From assembly GCF_016918075.2 (NCBI RefSeq), contig NZ_JAERPS020000001.1, positions 1,116,001 through 1,180,000 of the forward strand: a stretch of DNA of 64,000 nucleotides. Direction: 5' to 3'. Position 1 is the first letter of the stretch; the number at the start of each line of letters is the position of its first letter. The position numbers were made by a program, and so were the translations under genes. This document shows positions 59,411 to 64,000 of the stretch, piece by piece. The notes beneath the pieces are model-generated. The model was given only the letters and a program-made list of their open reading frames with translations. It searched no databases and was not told the origin of the DNA. The DNA is from Rheinheimera maricola. Lineage in GTDB: Bacteria; Pseudomonadota; Gammaproteobacteria; Enterobacterales; Alteromonadaceae.

Positions 59411-59498
59411 GGCCTCGTTTTTTATTTAGTGTTTGTTATGAGTACGTTGCGGCTTCACGTTAGCAGAAGCGGCAACGTACACCAAATAAAAACGGCCA
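59411..59498. repeat. Large imperfect palindrome between the aminotransferase and tricorn-like genes
   Basis: Inner arms GTACGTTGC (59442-59450) / GCAACGTAC (59472-59480) plus GCTTC / GAAGC close a nine-base loop. An outer pair, TTTTTATTTAGTGT (59419-59432) and ACACCAAATAAAAA (59479-59492), matches at 13 of 14. GGCC ends both flanks. The element lies between the two minus-strand genes and includes the GAGG ribosome site of the downstream one. No T tail for a plain terminator. Confidence 0.75.
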
Positions 59499-59509
59499 GC
59501 TGTCAGTTA

Positions 59510-60658
59510 TTACTGTTCAGCTAATACATCGGCCAATGCTTTAATACACAGCGCGACATTTTCCCGCCGCGCGCCGTAGCCCATCAGGCCAATACGCCAG
59601 GCTTTACCCGCTAAATCGCCAAGGCCGGCACCTATTTCCAAATTGTATTGCTCAAGCAACTGTTTACGCACAGCGGCATCATCTATGCCGGGCTGAATAT
59701 ACACACTGTTTAGCTGTGGCAAACGATACTGCTCTGCCACCACAAATTTAAGCCCCAAATCTGCTAAGCCTTGTTTTAGCAATTGGTGCATATCGCGATG
59801 CCGTTGCCAGCTTTGCTCAAGACCTTCAGCGGCTAACAAGCGCAGTGACTCGTGCAAGGCATATAGCGCATTTACCGGTGCAGTGTGGTGATAACTGCGT
59901 TTGGTACCGCCACTCCAATAGCTCATCACCAGGCTTTGATCTAAAAACCAGCTTTGCACCGGCCGTGTGCGCGCTTTTATCCGCGCCACCGCTTTGGCTG
60001 AAAACGATACCGGTGATAACCCAGGTACACAGGATAAGCACTTCTGGCTGCCAGAATAAATCGCGTCAATACCCCATTCATCGACACGCAGTTCAACACC
60101 ACCTAAAGAGGTAACCGCATCAACGATAGATAAACAAGCATATTGCTGCGCCAGGGCACACAACGTTTTGGCGTCGGATAGAGCCCCGGTAGAGGTTTCG
60201 GCGTGCACAAAGGCTAAATATTTTGCCTGCGGGTTGGCTTTTAATGCTGCATCTACCTGTTCAGGGTTTACTGGCTCGCCCCAGGCATTATCCACCACTA
60301 TTGCCGTGGCACCACAGCGTTCAACGTTTTGGCGCATTCGCTCACCAAACACCCCATTGCGGCACACAATAACCGTGTCGCCCGGCTCCAACAAATTGAC
60401 AAAGCAGGTTTCCATGCCAGCACTTCCCGGTGCCGAAACGGCGAGTGTCATCTCATTGCGGGTTTGAAAGGCATATTGCAGCAACTGCTTTAACTCATCC
60501 ATCATGCCAATAAACAACGGGTCCAAATGCCCGACTGTTGGCCTGGCTTGAGCAGCCAAAACTTGCGGGGACACATCAGATGGCCCCGGGCCCATCAAAA
60601 TACGTTGTGGTGGCAAAAAAGCGCCGATTTTCGGTGCCGGTATCAAAGCCTGTCGCAT
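59510..60658 (-). CDS. Class V aminotransferase (alanine/serine-glyoxylate or serine-pyruvate type)
   Basis: PLP enzyme that moves amino groups from serine or alanine to glyoxylate or pyruvate. The 382 residues show LMGPGPSDVSPQVL at the N-terminus, SIVDAVTSLGGVELRVDEWG (PLP Asp) and the PLP lysine in SGSQKCLSCVPGLSP. RIGLMGYGARRENV ends the chain. ATG at 60658 has GGAG five bases upstream; the GTG at 60664 precedes it in frame. It is read into the tricorn-like gene through the palindrome. Confidence 0.9.
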   Translation of the reverse strand: MRQALIPAPKIGAFLPPQRILMGPGPSDVSPQVLAAQARPTVGHLDPLFIGMMDELKQLLQYAFQTRNEMTLAVSAPGSAGMETCFVNLLEPGDTVIVCRNGVFGERMRQNVERCGATAIVVDNAWGEPVNPEQVDAALKANPQAKYLAFVHAETSTGALSDAKTLCALAQQYACLSIVDAVTSLGGVELRVDEWGIDAIYSGSQKCLSCVPGLSPVSFSAKAVARIKARTRPVQSWFLDQSLVMSYWSGGTKRSYHHTAPVNALYALHESLRLLAAEGLEQSWQRHRDMHQLLKQGLADLGLKFVVAEQYRLPQLNSVYIQPGIDDAAVRKQLLEQYNLEIGAGLGDLAGKAWRIGLMGYGARRENVALCIKALADVLAEQ

Positions 60659-60776
60659 AGTCACTCCGAGTCAATATTTTTGCTTACCATAACAAAATGG
60701 CCTGCCGATACTAGTGTTGTTGCGCTATGGCCGCTATTCAAACGATTAATAGTGCCGCTAAAGCTGCCGTGTACAG

Positions 60777-60782
60777 TATAAT
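60777..60782 (+). promoter_or_regulatory. Perfect TATAAT upstream of yjdM
   Basis: A TATAAT hexamer 30 bases before the yjdM ATG, in a 154-base gap after the aminotransferase start. No good -35 match is seen at the proper distance, so it may depend on an activator or be incidental. Confidence 0.4.
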
Positions 60783-60812
60783 ACGCGTTTTTCGCCCCGC
60801 TGGAGCCCTATA

Positions 60813-61154
60813 ATGAGTGCACTACCCGCTTGCCCAAAATGCCATTCTGTCTATACCTATGAAGATGGCGCGCTGTTAATTTGTCCAGAGTGTAGCCACG
60901 AATGGTCCGCTACAGTGGTTGAAACCGCAGACAATCTGAACGTGCGCGATAGTGCCGGCAACGTACTGCAGGACGGCGACACAGTTACGGTTATCAAAGA
61001 TTTAAAAGTGAAGGGCTCATCAGCGGTAGTAAAAATTGGCACTAAAGTAAAAAATATTCGCCTGGTAGAGGGCGATCATGACATTGATTGTAAAATAGAT
61101 GGCTTTGGTGCCATGAGTTTAAAATCGGAATTTGTGCGAAAAGTGCAAGATTAA
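60813..61154 (+). CDS. yjdM: YjdM-like zinc ribbon protein (formerly PhnA)
   Basis: Small cytosolic protein of 113 residues. An N-terminal zinc ribbon has Cys7/Cys10 and Cys24/Cys27; the C-terminal SH3-like domain contains [28 protein letters not shown] and [16 protein letters not shown]. The old label alkylphosphonate uptake protein is not supported by function data. GGAG seven bases upstream fixes the ATG. Confidence 0.92.
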   Translation: MSALPACPKCHSVYTYEDGALLICPECSHEWSATVVETADNLNVRDSAGNVLQDGDTVTVIKDLKVKGSSAVVKIGTKVKNIRLVEGDHDIDCKIDGFGAMSLKSEFVRKVQD

Positions 61155-61166
61155 AATCACGGTTAT

Positions 61167-61197
61167 AAAAAGAGGCCAAATATATGGCCCCTTTTTA
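61167..61197. terminator. Bidirectional terminator between yjdM and htpX
   Basis: AAAAAG-GGCCA / TGGCC-CTTTTT with one mismatch and a six-base loop. The A and T runs serve both convergent genes. Confidence 0.8.
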
Positions 61198-61216
61198 TGT
61201 CAAACATTAGCGAGTG

Positions 61217-62083
61217 TTAGAACGACTGACCACGTAGCGCAGCAATACGTTTTTCCAGGGGTGGATGGCTTAAAAATAATTCAGACTTTTTCGCCCCACC
61301 AGCAATGCCAAACGCCATCATGCTGCCCTCTAAACGCGATTCATGGTTTTGTTTTAAGCGCTCCAATGCAGCAATCATTTTATTTGGACCGCCCTCAAGT
61401 TTGGCCGCGCCGGCATCTGCACGGTATTCACGTTGACGCGAGAACCACATCACTATAATGCTGGCTAACACGCCGAAGACCATTTCCAGCACAATAACCG
61501 TAGCAAAATAGGCCAAGCCACCGCCCTGGTTATTATTGCCGTTGTTATTCAACATACCGGCGACTAAGCGCGCCAGGAAAATAACAAAGGTATTTACCAC
61601 GCCTTGAATCAGCGTAAGAGTGACCATGTCGCCATTGGCAATGTGCGACACTTCATGCGCCAACACAGCTTCAACTTCGTCTTCACGCATGTTGCGCAGC
61701 AAACCAGTGCTAACCGCGACTAAGGCATTGTTGCGGTTCATGCCGGTGGCAAATGCATTCATTTCCGGCGAGTCATACACTGCTACTTCCGGCATGCCAA
61801 TACCGGCATTTTTTGCCTGGCGTGCAACGGTGGTCATTAACCACTGTTCAGTAGCATTGCGCGGCTGTTCAATTACCACGGCGCCGGTAGAGCGCTTCGC
61901 CATCCATTTAGATATTGCCAGGGATATAAAAGAGCCGCCAAAACCAAACACGGCTGCAAACACCAACAGGCCGCTAATGCTGCTGCGATCTACGCCCAAA
62001 AAGCTGAAGACGATATTAAGCACAATGCTCAACACCAGAATAACCGCTAAGTTAGTGGCTAAAAATAATACGATTCTTTTCAT
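61217..62083 (-). CDS. htpX: Membrane protease HtpX
   Basis: Zinc protease of the inner membrane, part of the quality-control system with FtsH. From [11 protein letters not shown] the 288 residues have two N-terminal helices, the catalytic HEVSH (His143, Glu144, His147), two further helices and the third ligand in [10 protein letters not shown]. The open frame extends five codons to 62098, but the family begins at 62083 with GAGGG upstream. In Escherichia coli it is under CpxR; no CpxR site was checked here. Confidence 0.95.
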   Translation of the reverse strand: MKRIVLFLATNLAVILVLSIVLNIVFSFLGVDRSSISGLLVFAAVFGFGGSFISLAISKWMAKRSTGAVVIEQPRNATEQWLMTTVARQAKNAGIGMPEVAVYDSPEMNAFATGMNRNNALVAVSTGLLRNMREDEVEAVLAHEVSHIANGDMVTLTLIQGVVNTFVIFLARLVAGMLNNNGNNNQGGGLAYFATVIVLEMVFGVLASIIVMWFSRQREYRADAGAAKLEGGPNKMIAALERLKQNHESRLEGSMMAFGIAGGAKKSELFLSHPPLEKRIAALRGQSF

Positions 62084-62238
62084 ACTGCGAACCCTCAATT
62101 GGCATACTGCACTTTACTATATGGGCTTAGAGCCCGTTTTCAACGCGTTTCGCTAACCAGCTACGGCGATAATTTGTAACTAAAGGTGTCTGTCGTCTGG
62201 CTTTTCGCTACAATATGACCAACTTAACGGAGTAAAAC

Positions 62239-62946
62239 ATGCAGTTATTACTATTAAGCAGCTCACGCGCCAACAACAGCGCCTATCTGGCACCTTATAT
62301 CAACTGGATAACGCAGCATCTGCAAGGCGTGGACGAGTTGCTGTTTATTCCTTATGCCGGCATCAGCATTACCTATGACGACTACCTAGCCACAGTGCAG
62401 CAAGCATTGGCACCACAGGGCATTACGGTACGCAGTATTCATCAGTTCAACGACGTCCGCCAGGCCGTGGCACAAGCACAGGCAATCGCGGTTGGCGGCG
62501 GCAATACATTTCATCTGCTTTATCAGCTATATCAACACGATATAGTTCAACTTATTAAGAAACGCGTAACCGATGGCATCCCCTATATTGGGTGGAGTGC
62601 TGGCTCAAATATTGCCGGGGCGACTATTCGCACTACCAATGATATGCCAATTATAGAGCCGCCTTCGTTTAACGCGCTTAACCTGTTACCGATACAGTTA
62701 AATCCGCATTATACCGACTATAAACCCGATGGCTTTCACGGTGAAACCCGCGATATGCGCCTGGCAGAATTTATGCAACTAAATCCGGACACGCCGATTA
62801 TTGCCCTGCCTGAGGGAAGCGCTTTGCGCATGCAGCATGGTGTTGTGCAGTATCTTGGTACATTATGCGGTTATTACTTTTGTCATGGCCAGAAGCAAAC
62901 TATTGCTGCGAATACTGAATTTGATGCATCATTTGCGCCAATTTAA
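62239..62946 (+). CDS. pepE: Peptidase E, alpha-aspartyl dipeptidase
   Basis: Cytosolic dipeptidase that splits Asp-X dipeptides; family S51. The 235 residues have the triad Ser120 in GWSAGSN, His157 in NPHYTDY and Glu192 in PEGSALR, at the same numbers as in the Salmonella enzyme. GGGNT (86-90) and the FHGETRDMR loop are as expected. GGAG six bases before the ATG. The regulator gene starts 14 bases after its stop, so the two may share a transcript. Confidence 0.95.
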   Translation: MQLLLLSSSRANNSAYLAPYINWITQHLQGVDELLFIPYAGISITYDDYLATVQQALAPQGITVRSIHQFNDVRQAVAQAQAIAVGGGNTFHLLYQLYQHDIVQLIKKRVTDGIPYIGWSAGSNIAGATIRTTNDMPIIEPPSFNALNLLPIQLNPHYTDYKPDGFHGETRDMRLAEFMQLNPDTPIIALPEGSALRMQHGVVQYLGTLCGYYFCHGQKQTIAANTEFDASFAPI

Positions 62947-62960
62947 TCAGGCCGAGTTGT

Positions 62961-63842
62961 ATGAATTATAAATTAGGGCCCTATGTGCTCGATCCGACAT
63001 CGTTGGTAATTTCCTGTCAGGGTCAAGCCGTACACTGTGACGATCGGATAGTGCTGTTGCTTAAACTATTAGCCGAACGCTACCCGGAACCCTGCGAAAC
63101 ACAATGTTTATTAACCGAGCTGTGGCCTAAACGTGTGGTAAGCATCAGCTCTCTGGCAAAACTAGTGTCAGACAGCCGGTTATTTTTCAAAAATATTGGC
63201 CTTGCCACGCCAATAATACAAACCGTTCATGGCCGGGGTTACCGCCTCACGCACGACATTGCACAAAACCTCAAACTCCAAAATGCGTATCAGCCACCAA
63301 CCGCAACAATAGGCGCGGCTCGGACTGACAAACGCCTGCGTTTTCGCTTTACTGTATTAGCGGTTGCCGCTATACCACTGTTGGCTATTTTGGCGATAGC
63401 AGCAAAAATGTTGCCTACCGACAGTGCAGTCCATTTAAAAATTGCTGAGCCGGACAATATCAGCGGACGCATACTGTGGGTCGATGACCATCCGGAAAAC
63501 AACAGCGCTGAAATTGCCTACTTTGAACAAAAGCAGTTTGCCGTTTATAAAGTGACATCCAGTAAAGATGCGCTGGCGTTACTGAGCATGTATCAGTATC
63601 AGGTAATTATTTCCGATATGGGCCGTAACGCTAATCCGGTTGCCGGTTTGCATCTGGCGGAACTAATACGCGCCAAAGACATTAACACGCCATACATTAT
63701 TTACACCATAATGCCATCAGCCGGACAAAAAAATACCGCGGCGTCTTATGGTGCCAATGCTGTGGTAGTAGATAAAGACGTCCTCTATAGCACCGTGCAT
63801 CACTTTATAAACCATCAGCAAGTAGCTGATAACAGCCACTAA
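62961..63842 (+). CDS. CadC-like winged-helix regulator with membrane anchor and C-terminal receiver domain
   Basis: No named family recognised. The 293 residues have a winged helix of OmpR/CadC type (1-95; YKLGPYVLDPTSLVI start, ISSLAKLVSDSRLFF recognition region, IQTVHGRGYRL wing), a basic stretch (RTDKRLRFRF), a hydrophobic segment (129-150), and a CheY-like receiver (about 170-285). Receiver residues are complete: Asp175/Asp176, acceptor Asp219 (IISDMG), Thr249 and Lys272 (VVDKD). By the positive-inside rule, the receiver should lie in the periplasm, where normal phosphorylation has no ATP. An alternative is that the segment is not inserted. It is probably regulated with pepE or through the repeats downstream. 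Confidence 0.8.
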   Translation: MNYKLGPYVLDPTSLVISCQGQAVHCDDRIVLLLKLLAERYPEPCETQCLLTELWPKRVVSISSLAKLVSDSRLFFKNIGLATPIIQTVHGRGYRLTHDIAQNLKLQNAYQPPTATIGAARTDKRLRFRFTVLAVAAIPLLAILAIAAKMLPTDSAVHLKIAEPDNISGRILWVDDHPENNSAEIAYFEQKQFAVYKVTSSKDALALLSMYQYQVIISDMGRNANPVAGLHLAELIRAKDINTPYIIYTIMPSAGQKNTAASYGANAVVVDKDVLYSTVHHFINHQQVADNSH

Positions 63843-63874
63843 GCTTGCAACCATCTACAAATATCTTACTAACT

Positions 63875-63916
63875 TTCAATGACTTCATAAATTTTCATAA
63901 CTCTTCAATGATATTC
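63875..63916. promoter_or_regulatory. 10-bp-phased TTC(A) repeat array, candidate operator
   Basis: TTC trinucleotides start at 63875, 63884, 63894, 63904 and 63914 (spacing 9, 10, 10, 10); the first four read TTCA and the last TTCG, and adjacent bases are A/T-rich. OmpR-type regulators bind direct half-sites about 10 bases apart, so this could be the site of the upstream winged-helix protein. It is followed about 80 bases on by a gene start. Confidence 0.5.
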
Positions 63917-63992
63917 GTCACCTAGCGCTATTAAGCTGACATCAGTTGCTTATGCTGCCGGTTGGTTTAGGCATGGTTATGTATCAGGAGTT

Positions 63993-64000
63993 ATGATGAA
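63993..64000 (+). CDS. Start of a gene cut by the window end
   Basis: AGGAG (63986-63990) is followed by ATGATGAA. The second ATG (63996) has five bases of spacing and is the better start. Only two to three codons are visible, so product and function cannot be told. Confidence 0.4.

Noticed and set aside
63869-63920. PHO box for PhoB
   Set aside because: PHO boxes use 11-base units with CTGTCA. Here the units are 9-10 bases and read TTCA, so the match is poor; a different OmpR-type regulator is more likely.

Overview
This 64 kb window looks like a chromosomal segment of a marine or aquatic gammaproteobacterium close to Rheinheimera, Arsukibacterium or Alishewanella. That placement is an inference from gene content and protein style, not from a marker tree. 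The DNA is gene-dense, with 53 protein genes plus the first bases of one more. I see no rRNA, tRNA, CRISPR array, insertion sequence, prophage or plasmid gene. Base composition and codon use look even, so most of the window reads as resident chromosome.

Region 1 (1-16.3 kb) is conserved core. On the minus strand it runs gyrA, serC-aroA, cmk, rpsA, ihfB, lapA-lapB, pyrF, then a truncated NhaP2-type cation/proton antiporter at the left edge. Divergent from gyrA are ubiG, nrdA, nrdB and a YfaE-like ferredoxin. Two tandem NrdR-box-like sites lie before nrdA. Region 2 (16.3-25.5 kb) is accessory metabolism: a TPR protein, a YceI plus cytochrome b561 pair, TrhO, a YaeQ-family protein, a LysE-family exporter, a histidine-rich ZnuD-like TonB receptor, and a coupled GNAT acetyltransferase plus PuuB-like flavin oxidase. 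Region 3 (25.6-44.8 kb) holds a second TonB receptor, the large YdiJ-type oxidase, a YehS-like protein, ribA, an ABC exporter, an AGCS symporter, a glutathione S-transferase, chrA, the divergent ppsA/ppsR pair, panE, a class II DAHP synthase and a low-molecular-weight protein tyrosine phosphatase.

Region 4 (44.9-51.9 kb) is the most distinctive. It is a curli amyloid locus in which csgB-csgA-csgE-csgF-csgG run leftward and a CsgD-like LuxR regulator runs rightward into the end of csgG. The CsgA curlin is about 490 residues with about twenty repeats, against five in the Escherichia coli protein. A secreted subtilisin-like protease with P-domain-like and PKD-like modules is transcribed divergently from the curli operon.

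Region 5 (52-64 kb) holds a MoxR/DUF58/transglutaminase operon, a small TIGR02647-like protein, a tricorn-like S41 protease behind an aminotransferase gene with a large palindrome between them, yjdM, htpX and peptidase E. It ends with an unusual membrane-anchored regulator that joins a CadC-like DNA-binding domain to a complete response-regulator receiver domain, which topology rules place outside the cytoplasm. Just downstream is a 10-bp-phased repeat array that could be its operator, and then the start of a gene cut by the window end. The strongest candidates for something undescribed are this regulator with its repeat array, the many-repeat curlin locus, and the palindrome that covers the ribosome binding site of the tricorn-like gene.
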